Positions 1 to 7,954 are shown, numbered from the stretch's first letter. The stretch is DNA of 21,942 nucleotides from CANKJK01 sp964400405 (GCA_964400405.1 CAYNUO010000053.1:1-21942); one strand, 5' to 3'. Notes: a model not told the origin generated them from the letters alone. Made by a program: numbers and translations.

Positions 1-968
1 CGGTGGTCCGGCATCAGCTCCGCGAGCGTGTTCAGCGCGATCCGGTCGTTCGGGTCGTTGAAGGTCGGCACGAGCACCACACCGTTGGCGATGTAGAAGT
101 TCGCGTAGCTCGCCGGAAGGCGCTGGCCGTCCATGATGACCGGTCGCGGGAACGGCAGCGTGACCACGCGGAATTCCGGATGCCCCGGCTCGGCAGACGC
201 CCGTTCGAGACGGCGCAGGTTGTCGAGCGACCGCGCGTGGTTGTCGTCCGCCGGGTCCTCCTCGTGCGCCAGCACGACGACGTCCCGCGCGACGAAGCGC
301 GCGATGTCGTCGATGTGGCCGTGCGTGTCGTCGCCGACGCACCCCTCGCCGAGCCAGATCGTACGCGTCGCGCCGAGCCACTCGGCGAACAGGCGCTCGT
401 AGTCCGCGCGGCCGAGGCCGGGGTTCCGGACCTGCACGTCGCTCAGCAGCCACTCCTCGGTCACCAGCAGCGCGCCCGCGCCGTTGACCTCGATACCGCC
501 GCCCTCGAGCACCAGCCGGCCTCCGCCGTCCGGGCGCGCTGGCTCCACCCGAGGCGCGCCGGCGATACCCGCGATGGCCGCGCCGACACCCGCGTCAAGC
601 TGGTAGTTGTCGTACTTCGCCCAGCCGTTGAACGCCCAGTTCAGCAGCGCGACGCCTCCGTCGGGCCCGTGGACGCCGGTCGGCGCCGAGTCCCGCAGCC
701 ACACGCGGTCGCTCGGCACCACGTGCAGCCGCACACGGCCGGCTCGCACGTCGTGCGCCGCCAGCGCGGCCTGGGCCTGCTCCAGCACGTCATCCGAGTG
801 GCAGAGGATCTCGACCGGCTCGTGCGCCGCGAGGACTCGCGCGATCTCGGCGTACACCCACGGAATCGGTCCAAGCTTGCCCGGCCAGTCGGGCTCGTGG
901 TGGGGCCAGGCGATCCACGTCGCGCGGTGGGGCTCCCACTCGGCGGGCATGCGGTAGCGGTTGGCCAT
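1..968 (-). CDS. aguA: Agmatine deiminase, 3' end outside window
   Basis: Agmatine deiminase (agmatine iminohydrolase) hydrolyses agmatine to N-carbamoylputrescine and ammonia in the cytoplasm. It belongs to the guanidino-modifying (peptidyl-arginine deiminase-like) fold. Read from the ATG at 968, the protein starts MANRYRMPAEWEPHRATWIAWPH, the usual N-terminus of the family. The family motifs follow: WLRDSAPTG (catalytic Asp), EGGGIEVNG, and DDTHGHIDDIARF (catalytic His). About 322 residues are visible. The C-terminal segment with the nucleophilic Cys (GGGxxHCxT type) lies beyond the window, so I cannot confirm that the active site is complete. The gene starts 32 bp after the stop of the amidase gene that performs the next reaction, so the two form an operon transcribed leftwards. 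I see no strong ribosome site before 968. Assignment is confident because motifs and partner gene agree. Confidence 0.95.
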   Translation of the reverse strand, partial: MANRYRMPAEWEPHRATWIAWPHHEPDWPGKLGPIPWVYAEIARVLAAHEPVEILCHSDDVLEQAQAALAAHDVRAGRVRLHVVPSDRVWLRDSAPTGVHGPDGGVALLNWAFNGWAKYDNYQLDAGVGAAIAGIAGAPRVEPARPDGGGRLVLEGGGIEVNGAGALLVTEEWLLSDVQVRNPGLGRADYERLFAEWLGATRTIWLGEGCVGDDTHGHIDDIARFVARDVVVLAHEEDPADDNHARSLDNLRRLERASAEPGHPEFRVVTLPFPRPVIMDGQRLPASYANFYIANGVVLVPTFNDPNDRIALNTLAELMPDH

Positions 969-1000
969 CACTCTGGAAGGTGCTGCGCGCGCCGCGGCGG

Positions 1001-1915
1001 TCAGCCGAGGTAGCGGTTGAGGATCGGGCCGTACGCGTCGATACGGCGGTCGCGCAGGAACGGCCAGTTGCGCCGGACCGTTTCGATGAGGCCCGGGTCG
1101 CACTGCGCGATCAGAATCGCCTCGTCCTCGCCGGCCTCGGCGACGTAGCGGCCGAAGGGATCCGCGACGAAGCTCTGCCCGAAGAAGGTCAGACCGTTGG
1201 TGCCGGCCTCGGGCTCGTGGCCGACACGGTTGACCGACGCCACGTACACGCCGTTCGCGATGGCGTGCGCGCGCTGGGCCGTCCGCCACGCATCCACCTG
1301 TGCCGCACCCCACTCGGCCTTCTCGGCCGGGTGCCAGCCGATGGCGGTGGGATAGAACAGCACCTCGGCGCCCATCAGGCTCGTGATGCGCGCGGCTTCG
1401 GGGTACCACTGGTCCCAGCAGATCAGGACGCCGATGGTCGCGTAGCGTGTCTTCCACACGCGGAAGCCGGAGTCAGCGCCGGCCGGCGCACCGGGCTTCG
1501 GGCCGTCGCCCGGCGTGAAGTAGTACTTCTCGTAGAACAGGGGGTCGTCCGGAATGTGCATCTTCCGGTAGGCGCCCAGCAGCGACCCGTCCGCGTCGAT
1601 CACGGCGGCCGAGTTGCGATACATGCCCGGCCCCTGCCGCTCGAAGACCGGCACCACCAGGACGACGGCCAGCTCCTTCGCCAGCACCTGCAGGGCGTCG
1701 GTCGACGGGCCCGGAATCGGCTCCGCGAGGTCGAACCGCGCGGTGTCCTCGACCTTGCAGAAGTACGGCGCGTTGAAGAGCTCTTTCAGGCAGATGATCT
1801 GCGCGCCGCGACGGGCGGCGTCGCGGATCAGGCCTTCCGTCCGGCGGAGGGTCGTCACGGCGTCGCTGTCCGCGTGGTCCTGGATCAGACCGATCGTGAA
1901 GGGTGTGGAGGCCAC
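1001..1915 (-). CDS. aguB: N-carbamoylputrescine amidase
   Basis: This nitrilase-superfamily enzyme hydrolyses N-carbamoylputrescine to putrescine, CO2 and ammonia, the last step of the agmatine route to putrescine. The 304-aa length is normal for the family. The Glu-Lys-Cys triad is visible: E45 in LKELFNAPYFC, K118 in YRKMHIPDDP and C166 in VLICWDQWYPEAAR. The H-I-P-D-D-P segment and the ending with ILNRYLG are typical of bacterial AguB. The start is GTG at 1915, giving MASTPFTIGLIQ, where the first beta strand of the fold begins. A longer GC-rich ORF in another frame over 1473-1943 is a shadow. It is the first gene of the aguB-aguA operon. A TAGACT box lies 6 nt before the GTG, which suggests a leaderless message. 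No signal peptide, so cytoplasmic. Confidence 0.96.
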   Translation of the reverse strand: MASTPFTIGLIQDHADSDAVTTLRRTEGLIRDAARRGAQIICLKELFNAPYFCKVEDTARFDLAEPIPGPSTDALQVLAKELAVVLVVPVFERQGPGMYRNSAAVIDADGSLLGAYRKMHIPDDPLFYEKYYFTPGDGPKPGAPAGADSGFRVWKTRYATIGVLICWDQWYPEAARITSLMGAEVLFYPTAIGWHPAEKAEWGAAQVDAWRTAQRAHAIANGVYVASVNRVGHEPEAGTNGLTFFGQSFVADPFGRYVAEAGEDEAILIAQCDPGLIETVRRNWPFLRDRRIDAYGPILNRYLG

Positions 1916-1921
1916 CGAGCG

Positions 1922-1927
1922 AGTCTA
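1922..1927 (-). promoter_or_regulatory. Putative -10 box (TAGACT) of aguB, leaderless type
   Basis: On the minus strand TAGACT is followed by six bases (CGCTCG) and then the GTG start of aguB at 1915. Transcription normally starts about 7 nt after a -10 box, so the transcript would begin at or next to the start codon. I see no good -35 match. The spacing matches five other starts in this window, which is the main support. Confidence 0.45.
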
Positions 1928-1944
1928 CACAAACCGCGCGCACA

Positions 1945-1950
1945 TATAAT
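1945..1950 (+). promoter_or_regulatory. -10 box (TATAAT) 6 nt before the start at 1957
   Basis: A perfect TATAAT in very GC-rich surroundings, followed by CAGCGC and then ATG at 1957. The predicted transcription start coincides with the A of ATG, so the message is probably leaderless. It faces away from the aguB -10 box within a 41-bp divergent intergenic region. No clear -35. Confidence 0.65.
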
Positions 1951-1956
1951 CAGCGC

Positions 1957-2415
1957 ATGTCCCGGAAAGCTGTGGCCAAGACCAAGTGCGCCCTGTGCGG
2001 CGCCACCGACGTGTCCGAGCCGCGCGGCGAGGAACGGTACTGCCGTGACTGCTGGGAGAAGAAGATCGCGGTCGAGGAGATCGTGGCGCGCGAGTTCGCG
2101 CTGAAGCGGTACATCCGCGCGCAGAACGCCGAGAAGTACCTGGTCTACCACTCGACGACCAAGCGCCCGTGCGGCCAGATCATCGTGCTCGACGACGGAT
2201 ACGACCTGTTCCTGACGATGGTCCTCTACCCGAACTTCGAGTGGGACACGCCGGCGTATCACCTGGACGGTGACCCCGAGGGACGCTCGTTTGCCGAGAT
2301 TCTGGTGGACGTCGTCGCCACCGAGGTCATCGAGCCCTGGGGCGGCGGCAAGTGGCATCTGGAGATCTTCCGGTCGGCGGCGCCCGAGCCGGAGGACTGG
2401 AACGGTGAGATGTGA
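1957..2415 (+). CDS. Hypothetical protein with zinc-ribbon-like N-terminus
   Basis: The protein has 152 aa and begins MSRKAVAKTKCALCGATDV. Two CxxC pairs (CALC near residues 10-13 and CRDC near 30-33) are spaced like a small treble-clef or zinc-ribbon metal site. A charged helix follows (KKIAVEEIVAREFALKRYIRAQNAEK), then a mixed alpha/beta region with many aromatics (DDGYDLFLTMVLYPNFEWDTPAYHL) and an acidic end. I do not recognise the family. No signal peptide or membrane segment, so probably cytoplasmic. I chose ATG 1957 over the upstream in-frame ATG at 1903 because the latter lies inside aguB, and a perfect TATAAT sits 6 nt before 1957. The gene downstream has its own promoter and ribosome site. 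A metal-binding or nucleic-acid-associated role is only a guess from the cysteines. Confidence 0.8.
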   Translation: MSRKAVAKTKCALCGATDVSEPRGEERYCRDCWEKKIAVEEIVAREFALKRYIRAQNAEKYLVYHSTTKRPCGQIIVLDDGYDLFLTMVLYPNFEWDTPAYHLDGDPEGRSFAEILVDVVATEVIEPWGGGKWHLEIFRSAAPEPEDWNGEM

Positions 2416-2420
2416 GCGCC

Positions 2421-2426
2421 TATAAT
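2421..2426 (+). promoter_or_regulatory. -10 box (TATAAT) for the gene at 2466
   Basis: Perfect TATAAT just after the stop at 2415. A weak -35 candidate, TGGAAC at 2398-2403, is 17 bp upstream. The predicted transcription start near 2433 leaves a leader of about 33 nt that holds the ribosome site at 2451-2460, so this is an ordinary leadered promoter. Confidence 0.6.
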
Positions 2427-2450
2427 TGCCGCGCCCGACGAGACGGGTCC

Positions 2451-2460
2451 TTTCTGGAGG
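2451..2460 (+). promoter_or_regulatory. Ribosome binding site deciding the start at 2466
   Basis: TTTCTGGAGG ends 5 nt before ATG 2466. The same ten bases, TTTCTGGAGG, precede the HtrA gene start at 6404. This site selects 2466 over the in-frame GTG at 2412, which overlaps the previous stop. Confidence 0.8.
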
Positions 2461-2465
2461 TCATC

Positions 2466-2924
2466 ATGCTGAATTTCCGCTGGCTCGCCTGTGCTGGCGC
2501 CATTCTTCTGGTTGCGACGACGGCCGGTGCCGGGCAGGCGCCCGCAGCCGCCCAGGCAACCGGGAGCAAGTTCACGCCACCCGTGCGCGGCGAGGCCCAG
2601 CTCGGCTTCACGCGGCCGGCGACCAAGCGGGCAGGCGGCGAGGTCACGACCACGATCAAGGTCAAGAACCTCTCCGACCGGTTTGCGATCGTCGGCCTGA
2701 AGGTCGATGAGTACTGGTACGACAAGGGTGGCAACCCGGTGACGGGCGACACCTACCGCCACAAGCGGCCGCTGCAGCCCCTCGAGACGATCGACGTCGT
2801 GCTGCACACGCCGGTCAACCCGAAGATGGACCGGAACCAGTACAAGTTCGAGCACGCCAACGGCACCGTCAAGACCATTCAGATGAACGACAAGGGCGAA
2901 GTGCCCGGCGCCAAGAAGAAGTAG
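2466..2924 (+). CDS. Small exported protein, FxLYD-like beta domain
   Basis: The protein has 152 aa. Residues 1 to about 23 form a Sec signal peptide (MLNFRWLACAGAILLVATTAGAGQ, hydrophobic core, small residues at the cleavage region), so the mature protein is periplasmic or secreted. After an Ala/Pro/Gln-rich linker comes one domain of about 90 residues with the run TTTIKVKNLSDRFAIVGLKVDEYWYD, a Gly turn, then LQPLETIDVVLHTPVN. That pattern (N-S in an early strand, aromatic strand, L-x-P turn, hydrophobic strand) resembles FxLYD-type small beta-sandwich domains, but I cannot confirm the family. The C-terminus is lysine-rich (KKK). Start chosen by the strong ribosome site. Transcribed alone from its own promoter; the convergent VWA gene ends 7 bp away. 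Function unknown. Confidence 0.82.
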   Translation: MLNFRWLACAGAILLVATTAGAGQAPAAAQATGSKFTPPVRGEAQLGFTRPATKRAGGEVTTTIKVKNLSDRFAIVGLKVDEYWYDKGGNPVTGDTYRHKRPLQPLETIDVVLHTPVNPKMDRNQYKFEHANGTVKTIQMNDKGEVPGAKKK

Positions 2925-2931
2925 TCGTGTT

Positions 2932-5082
2932 CTAGGGTCGGACGCGGATTTCGATGTCCCGTCCGACCCCCATCGCTTCCTTCCCCGCCCGCGACTTCGC
3001 TTCGATGTGCAGCAGATAGGTGCCCGGCTGGATATCCTTCAGGGCAATCTGCTGCGTGTATCCATAGCCGCCCCGTCCCGCCTGCAGTTCGGTCGACGAC
3101 CGCTGTTCCTTTGCTTCGAACACCACGCGGCCATCTGACGACCGGATCGTCGTCGAGAGGTCGATCTGGTGCGGCGACGAGCCCGGCGCGTTCTCGTAGA
3201 CCTCCGCGAACAGCGCGATCGTGTCGGCCTTCGAGAACTCGCGCGTCGCGGTGGTGGGCCCGACCACGAGCGGCGCAATCATGCCCTCGCTGCCGACGGT
3301 GACCACCTGCTGCGCGGCGAGCGACGTCAGCGCGACCCCGCTCATCGTCAGCGGCGCCTTGAAGAAGTCGGGAATCTCGAGGTCGTAGAGCACCGACCCG
3401 GTCTGTCCCCCGCCCTCTTCACTGGCGGCGATCCGGATCTGATACCGGCCCGGCGGCATGTCCACCGCCGACAGCACACGGACGCCGAACGCGTTGGCCG
3501 CCGCCAGCACCTCGGGCTTGAACGAGAGCGTGGCGCGGCTCTTCTTGCCGGGCTTGATGTTGCCGCCGGCGTCGATCGGCGTGAAGACGACTTCCAGGAC
3601 GTTCGTCGCCAGCCCGCCCTTGTCGGTGTAGGTGAACTTCGACGCCTGCACCTCGACGGCGATGGCGACGGACGCGTTCGGCGCCGTGCCCTTGAAGGCA
3701 CCCGCGAACACGCGCATCGGCAGCCCCGTCACCGGCACCGGGCTGTTCATCGCCTCCCGCATGGCCGGGGAACTGGCGTTGGACGGCAACGGCTTCTCCG
3801 CCGGCGCCTTCCCGCGCGGCGCGGCGTAGCCCTTCCGTGAGCGCACCTGCAGGCCGGGCCGCTTCACCTTCACCGTGATCCGGTGGAACTTCCCGTCGCG
3901 CTTCGCGCTCGGCGGCTGGTAGCCCAGCAGGTAGTAGACGCTCGTTTCCCGGACGATCCGGTCGAACACGTCCTTGAAGTCGTTCCGGTTGATCGCGGCG
4001 AAGCCGCCGGTCTGCTCGGCAATCGTCTGGAGACTGATCTGTCCCAGACGCGCTTCGCTCATGAGCGACGACAGGCCCATGTTCGACGTGTTGACGGACT
4101 GCCCGGTGACGTCGGTCGCATTGCTCGCGGGGACGCCGCCCATCTCGATGCCCAGCTCGGTGCCCGTGCCCAGTCCGCGCGGGTCGACCGCAAAGATGCT
4201 GACGTTGGCGCGGGTCGCGGCGCCGATGGCGTCCCGCACCGAGTCCGCGATGATCGAGGCATCGACGGCTGACCAGGGATCGGAGAGGTCGTAGCTCAAT
4301 CCTTCGCTGATGAAGATGAGCGCCTTCCGGCGGCCGTGAATCCCTGCCAGGTAGCTGGACAGATTCTGCAGGGACCGCAGCGTCCGGCGTGCCCGGTCGC
4401 CGCGTTCCATCTCGAGCGGGTCCGCCATCCGGCGGTCGGTCGAGTTGGCCGGGTTGCCGAGGCCCATGGCCGGGCGCCCGTTGTTGAAGGCATCGAGCCG
4501 CTCCATCGTGGCCGACGGCACCTTCTCGCCGATGAAGCGGTCGATGGAGGCCATCAGCAGGCGGCGGTTGCTCGTGAAGTCCTGCCCGACGTTCGACCGC
4601 CCGTTCGTATGGACCACGGCGGCGACGTCGTTCGTGCCGAGCCGCTGCTCGATGAACGCCCGCGCCGACTGCTTCACGCGCAACGCGTTCAGCGGCTCGG
4701 TGTGCCAGTTGTCGAGCACGATCAGATAGAGGCGTCCGTCCGCCCGCTCGTTCGTCTGGACGTCACGCTCGATCGGCTCCGCCGTGACGACCGTCCGGTC
4801 GTCGCGCACGATGGGAATGTTGACCGCCGAGAACGTCGTGATCTTCTGCGGCTTGCCGTCCTCCAGCACTTCGAAGTCGGCCTGCGTCAGGTCGCTGACC
4901 GGGTTCCCCTTCGCATCCGTGACCGTGGCGTCGACCTCGACGAAGTTGATCTCGGTGCGGAAGGTCACCGGCGGTGCCTGCTGCGCCGCCGTCGGGGCGG
5001 GCGCCGGTTGAGGGGGCTGCTGGGCCGAGAGGCCGGCAACGCATCCGAAGGCCAACAACCACCGCAGGCTCGTCTGTGACAT
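2932..5082 (-). CDS. Secreted VWFA-related Acidobacterial-type protein
   Basis: The protein has 716 aa from ATG 5082 (MSQTSLRWLLAFGCVAGLSA, signal peptide, likely cut after SA at residue 20). A Pro/Gln/Ala-rich linker leads to a segment around residues 40-90 (TEINFVEVDATVTDAKGNPV, DFEVLEDGKPQKITTF). A von Willebrand A-like domain follows, with YLIVLDNWHTEP at its first strand (D124), ALIFISEGLSYDL, and VSIFAVDPRGLGTGTELG. The segment TSVYYLLGYQPPSAKRDGKFHRITVKVKRPGLQVRSRKGY ends the domain. This order is the hallmark of the VWFA-related domain family abundant in Acidobacteria. The C-terminal third is beta-rich and unassigned. The MIDAS motif is not the classical DxSxS. The longer ORF from 5187 is rejected because a TATAAT sits 7 nt before 5082 and the signal peptide starts there. 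Molecular function unknown; probably a surface or periplasmic adhesion or scaffold protein. Confidence 0.93.
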   Translation of the reverse strand: MSQTSLRWLLAFGCVAGLSAQQPPQPAPAPTAAQQAPPVTFRTEINFVEVDATVTDAKGNPVSDLTQADFEVLEDGKPQKITTFSAVNIPIVRDDRTVVTAEPIERDVQTNERADGRLYLIVLDNWHTEPLNALRVKQSARAFIEQRLGTNDVAAVVHTNGRSNVGQDFTSNRRLLMASIDRFIGEKVPSATMERLDAFNNGRPAMGLGNPANSTDRRMADPLEMERGDRARRTLRSLQNLSSYLAGIHGRRKALIFISEGLSYDLSDPWSAVDASIIADSVRDAIGAATRANVSIFAVDPRGLGTGTELGIEMGGVPASNATDVTGQSVNTSNMGLSSLMSEARLGQISLQTIAEQTGGFAAINRNDFKDVFDRIVRETSVYYLLGYQPPSAKRDGKFHRITVKVKRPGLQVRSRKGYAAPRGKAPAEKPLPSNASSPAMREAMNSPVPVTGLPMRVFAGAFKGTAPNASVAIAVEVQASKFTYTDKGGLATNVLEVVFTPIDAGGNIKPGKKSRATLSFKPEVLAAANAFGVRVLSAVDMPPGRYQIRIAASEEGGGQTGSVLYDLEIPDFFKAPLTMSGVALTSLAAQQVVTVGSEGMIAPLVVGPTTATREFSKADTIALFAEVYENAPGSSPHQIDLSTTIRSSDGRVVFEAKEQRSSTELQAGRGGYGYTQQIALKDIQPGTYLLHIEAKSRAGKEAMGVGRDIEIRVRP

Positions 5083-5089
5083 GGATGGA

Positions 5090-5095
5090 ATTATA
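5090..5095 (-). promoter_or_regulatory. -10 box (TATAAT) 7 nt before the start at 5082
   Basis: On the minus strand TATAAT is followed by TCCATCC and the ATG at 5082. The predicted transcription start falls at the ATG, so the message is probably leaderless. It faces away from the aminopeptidase gene, with 103 bp between the two starts. Confidence 0.65.
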
Positions 5096-5185
5096 GGACC
5101 TCGTCCGAGGCCGCCCGGCCGGCCCGGCCAAGCGCGCGGACGCGGCGTCAAAGAGACAGGACTGATATCTAATACCCACCAACCC

Positions 5186-6370
5186 ATGCCGCTCGATATC
5201 GCTGCAGTTCAGCAGGCGCTCGCCGCAGATGGCCTCGATGGATGGCTGCTCTACGACTTCCACGGGAACAATCCCGTGGCGTCGCGTCTGGCCGGACTCT
5301 CGGCAGGCGCAGGGCACATGACGACCCGCCGGTGGTACTACCTGATTCCAGCGACCGGGGAACCGGCCGGCCTCGTGCACGCGATCGAGCGCCATAACCT
5401 GGACGGGCTCCCGGGCGACAAGGCCGTCTACGCCGGGCGCGAGCAGCTCGAGTCGGGCCTCACGGCACTGCTGCGGGGGATGAAGCGGGTGGCGATGGAG
5501 TACTCGGCCGGGTGCGCGATCCCGTACCTCTCACGCGTCGACGCCGGCACGGCCGAAGCGATCCGCACGCGCGGCGTGGAGATCGTCTCGTCCGGTGACC
5601 TCGTGCAGCAGTTCGAGGCCCGCTGGTCCGCGGCGCAGTTCACGTCGCACCAGCGCGCGTCCGCCGCGCTGTACCGCATCAAGGACCGGGCGCTCGCCGC
5701 TATCGCGCACGCACTCGCCTTCGGCGGCGCCGTGACGGAATACGCGATCCAGCAGCAGATGAGTGGCTGGTTCCGCGAGGAAGGCCTCGTCAGCGACTCG
5801 GATCCGGTCGTCGGGGCCGGCGAGAACGGAGGCGACCCGCACTACCTGCCGACGGCCACCCGATCGCGCGCCATCACGCCCGGCGACACGATCGTGCTCG
5901 ACCTCTGGGGCAAGCGGACCGAGCCGGGCGCGGTCTTCGCGGACATCACGTGGGTCGCCTTTGCAGGCGCGCGTGTGCCGGAACGGGTCGCCACCGCGTT
6001 CGCGACGATCGCCGAGGCGAGGGACACCGCGATTGCCCTGGTGAAGGACAGGGCGGCGGCCGGACAGGACCTGCGTGGCTGGGAGGTGGACCGCGCCGCC
6101 CGGACGGTGCTGGAGCGCGCAGGTTTCGGGCCGCACATCCTGCACCGGACGGGGCACAGCCTGGGCGAGGAGGTGCACGGCACGGGCGTGCATATGGATG
6201 ACTTCGAGACCCACGATGACCGGCGGATCCTGCCGGGCACGGGCTTCACGATTGAACCGGGGCTCTACTTCCCGGATTTCGGGGTACGCACGGAGATCAA
6301 CATGTTCCGTGGTGAAAGGGATGCGGCCGTCACCGGGCCGTGCCAGACTGAGGTGACGGCGCTGGCCTGA
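5186..6370 (+). CDS. M24 metallopeptidase, Xaa-Pro aminopeptidase-like
   Basis: The 394-aa protein has the two-domain layout of aminopeptidase P and prolidase relatives: a creatinase-like N-terminal domain (about 1-150) and a pita-bread catalytic domain (about 155-394). Likely dinuclear metal ligands are D239 (VLDLWGK), D253 (FADITWVAF), H324 (HRTGHSLG), E357 (FTIEPGLYF) and E370 (VRTEINMF). All five are present, so it should be active, removing N-terminal residues before proline or cleaving Xaa-Pro dipeptides. No signal peptide after the chosen start, so cytoplasmic. ATG 5186 (MPLDIAAVQQALAADGLDGWLLYDF) is chosen because the upstream in-frame ATG at 5081 overlaps the divergent gene's start and would add a Pro/Arg/Gly-rich tail. 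A TA-rich stretch at 5165-5175 may hold the promoter. The HtrA gene follows after 33 bp. Confidence 0.9.
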   Translation: MPLDIAAVQQALAADGLDGWLLYDFHGNNPVASRLAGLSAGAGHMTTRRWYYLIPATGEPAGLVHAIERHNLDGLPGDKAVYAGREQLESGLTALLRGMKRVAMEYSAGCAIPYLSRVDAGTAEAIRTRGVEIVSSGDLVQQFEARWSAAQFTSHQRASAALYRIKDRALAAIAHALAFGGAVTEYAIQQQMSGWFREEGLVSDSDPVVGAGENGGDPHYLPTATRSRAITPGDTIVLDLWGKRTEPGAVFADITWVAFAGARVPERVATAFATIAEARDTAIALVKDRAAAGQDLRGWEVDRAARTVLERAGFGPHILHRTGHSLGEEVHGTGVHMDDFETHDDRRILPGTGFTIEPGLYFPDFGVRTEINMFRGERDAAVTGPCQTEVTALA

Positions 6371-6393
6371 CGGGCCGCTCCCGGCTGGCTTTC

Positions 6394-6399
6394 TGGAGG
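6394..6399 (+). promoter_or_regulatory. Ribosome binding site of the HtrA gene
   Basis: TGGAGG lies 4 nt before ATG 6404, within TTTCTGGAGG, the same ten bases found before the exported-protein gene at 2466. Confidence 0.75.
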
Positions 6400-6403
6400 C
6401 ACT

Positions 6404-7954
6404 ATGTCGAATCGCAAGAACTCGATTTTCTACGCACTGCTGATCGCGGTCGTCTCGCTGGCTGTCGGGATGGTGATCGCCTCCCGCCTCGGAATGGCGC
6501 CTGAATCCGGCGCGCAGACCGCGGCGCCGCCGCAGAACAGCAAGCCGATCAGCGGCCCCATCGACTCGACGACGTTCCGGACCATCGCCAAGGCGGTGAA
6601 CCCGGCCGTCGTGAACATCCGGACCGAGTCCAAGCAGAAGGGCCAGGACCTCAGCGACTTCTTCGGCGGCGGGGGCGGCGGGGACGACCTCCTCGAGCGG
6701 TTCTTCGGCGGCGGGGGCGGCGGCCAGGGCCAGCAGCGCCGCGGACAGCGGCAGGAGCCGAAGGAGCAGGTCGCCGTGGCGGCGGGCACCGGCTTCATCA
6801 TCGACAAGGCCGGCTTCATCATGACGAACAACCACGTCGTGGATGGCGCCACGAAGATCGAAGTCACGCTCGACGGCGACGAGGACGTCTCCTACAAGGC
6901 GAAGATCGTCGGCCGCGACCCGCTCAGCGACAGCGCGCTGCTGGAGCTCATCGAGAAGCCGAACCGCGTGCTGCCCGAGGTCAAGCTGGGCGACTCGTCA
7001 CAGATGCAACCGGGTGACTGGGTCATGGCGATCGGCAACCCGTTCGGATTGGCCCACACGGTCAGCGTGGGCGTCATCAGCGCGGTGGAGCGCTCGTTCC
7101 CGGTCGCCGACGGCCGCTTCCAGCAGGTGCTCCAGACGGATGCCGCCATCAACCCCGGCAACTCGGGCGGCCCGCTGCTGAACATCCGCGGCGAGGTCGT
7201 CGGCATGAACACGGCCATCTACAGCGACTCGCGCGCCAGCGGCAACATCGGCATCGGCTTCGCGATGCCGGTGAACCTGCTGCGCGACCTCCTGCCGCAG
7301 CTCCGCGGCGGCAAGGTCACGCGCGGCCGCATCGGCGTCGGCGTCAACCCGGTGCCCACGAGCGCCCTGCAGGAGTTCGGCCTCAGCTCGAAGATGGGCG
7401 CGCTCGTCTCGACCGTGGACCGCAAGGGTCCGGCCTACAAGGCGGGCGTCGAGCCGGGTGACGTGATCATCGAGTTCAACGGACGGCCGGTGAAGAACAA
7501 CACCGAACTGGTGGCGATGGTCGGATCGACACGCCCCGGGTCCACGGTGCCCCTCAAGGTGATGCGCGAGAAGCAGCAGAAGTCGCTGAACATCACGATC
7601 GAGGAGCTGAACGTCGACGCGGAGCCCACGACCGACTCGACGAGCGACAGCAGCGACGAGGAAACCTCCAAGGGCTTCGGCCTCACGCTCGGCAACATCA
7701 CGCCGGAGGTCTCGCGCCGGTTGAAGCTGGAAAGCGGCGTCCGTGGCGCCATCGTGATGGACGTCGAGGCTGGAAGCCCGGCATCACGTGGCCCGCTGGC
7801 CCCCGGAGACATCATCACGCGCGTCAACGGCAAGACGGTGTCGACGGCGGCGCAGGCCAGCTCGGAGCTGAATGCCATCAAGGCCGGCGGCACGGCGCGG
7901 CTCCTGGTCCTCCGCAACGGCCAGGACACGTTCGTCATCCTGACCAAGGAATAG
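6404..7954 (+). CDS. DegP/HtrA-type serine protease with two PDZ domains
   Basis: A 516-aa envelope protease of the Do/DegP family (MEROPS S1C) that degrades or refolds damaged exported proteins. An N-terminal hydrophobic segment (about 8-27) is a signal peptide or membrane anchor. The trypsin-like domain carries the triad H144 (TNNHVVDGA), D176 (RDPLSDSALL) and S254 (INPGNSGGPL). The first PDZ domain spans roughly 305-400 (GRIGVGV, AGVEPGDVIIEFNGRPV) and the second roughly 424-516 (GFGLTLGNITPEVSRRL, LAPGDIITRVNGKTV). An acidic, Ser/Thr-rich linker joins them (about 405-423). The region before the catalytic core has two FFGGGGGG blocks from an exact 23-bp DNA repeat, then a Gln/Arg-rich stretch. 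That region corresponds to the flexible LA loop of DegP. The start is fixed by the ribosome site. The stop overlaps the next gene's GTG by one base. Confidence 0.96.
   Translation: MSNRKNSIFYALLIAVVSLAVGMVIASRLGMAPESGAQTAAPPQNSKPISGPIDSTTFRTIAKAVNPAVVNIRTESKQKGQDLSDFFGGGGGGDDLLERFFGGGGGGQGQQRRGQRQEPKEQVAVAAGTGFIIDKAGFIMTNNHVVDGATKIEVTLDGDEDVSYKAKIVGRDPLSDSALLELIEKPNRVLPEVKLGDSSQMQPGDWVMAIGNPFGLAHTVSVGVISAVERSFPVADGRFQQVLQTDAAINPGNSGGPLLNIRGEVVGMNTAIYSDSRASGNIGIGFAMPVNLLRDLLPQLRGGKVTRGRIGVGVNPVPTSALQEFGLSSKMGALVSTVDRKGPAYKAGVEPGDVIIEFNGRPVKNNTELVAMVGSTRPGSTVPLKVMREKQQKSLNITIEELNVDAEPTTDSTSDSSDEETSKGFGLTLGNITPEVSRRLKLESGVRGAIVMDVEAGSPASRGPLAPGDIITRVNGKTVSTAAQASSELNAIKAGGTARLLVLRNGQDTFVILTKE
6659..6723 (+). 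repeat. Exact 23-bp direct repeat coding FFGGGGGG twice
   Basis: Two identical 23-bp copies at 6659-6681 and 6701-6723, start-to-start distance 42 bp (14 codons), inside the HtrA gene. Each begins TTCTTCGGCGGCGGGGGC and codes Phe-Phe-Gly6, separated by DDLLER. The in-frame repeat could expand or contract by slippage. Confidence 0.85.

Noticed and set aside
3..1013. A 336-aa plus-strand open frame opposite agmatine deiminase.
   Set aside because: The minus strand reads a clear agmatine deiminase with catalytic motifs through this region; the plus frame is Arg/Val-rich shadow.
4690..4730. Non-classical MIDAS (LDNWHT instead of DxSxS) in the VWA-like protein, considered as loss of function.
   Set aside because: From general knowledge, proteins of the VWFA-related Acidobacterial group often vary at this motif, so it is not evidence of a broken gene here.
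5083..5187. N-terminal extension of the VWA-like protein from 5187 (and of the aminopeptidase from 5081).
   Set aside because: The two extensions would overlap each other on opposite strands. A signal peptide starts at 5082, with TATAAT just upstream, and the extensions are Pro/Arg/Gly-rich translation of the intergenic region.
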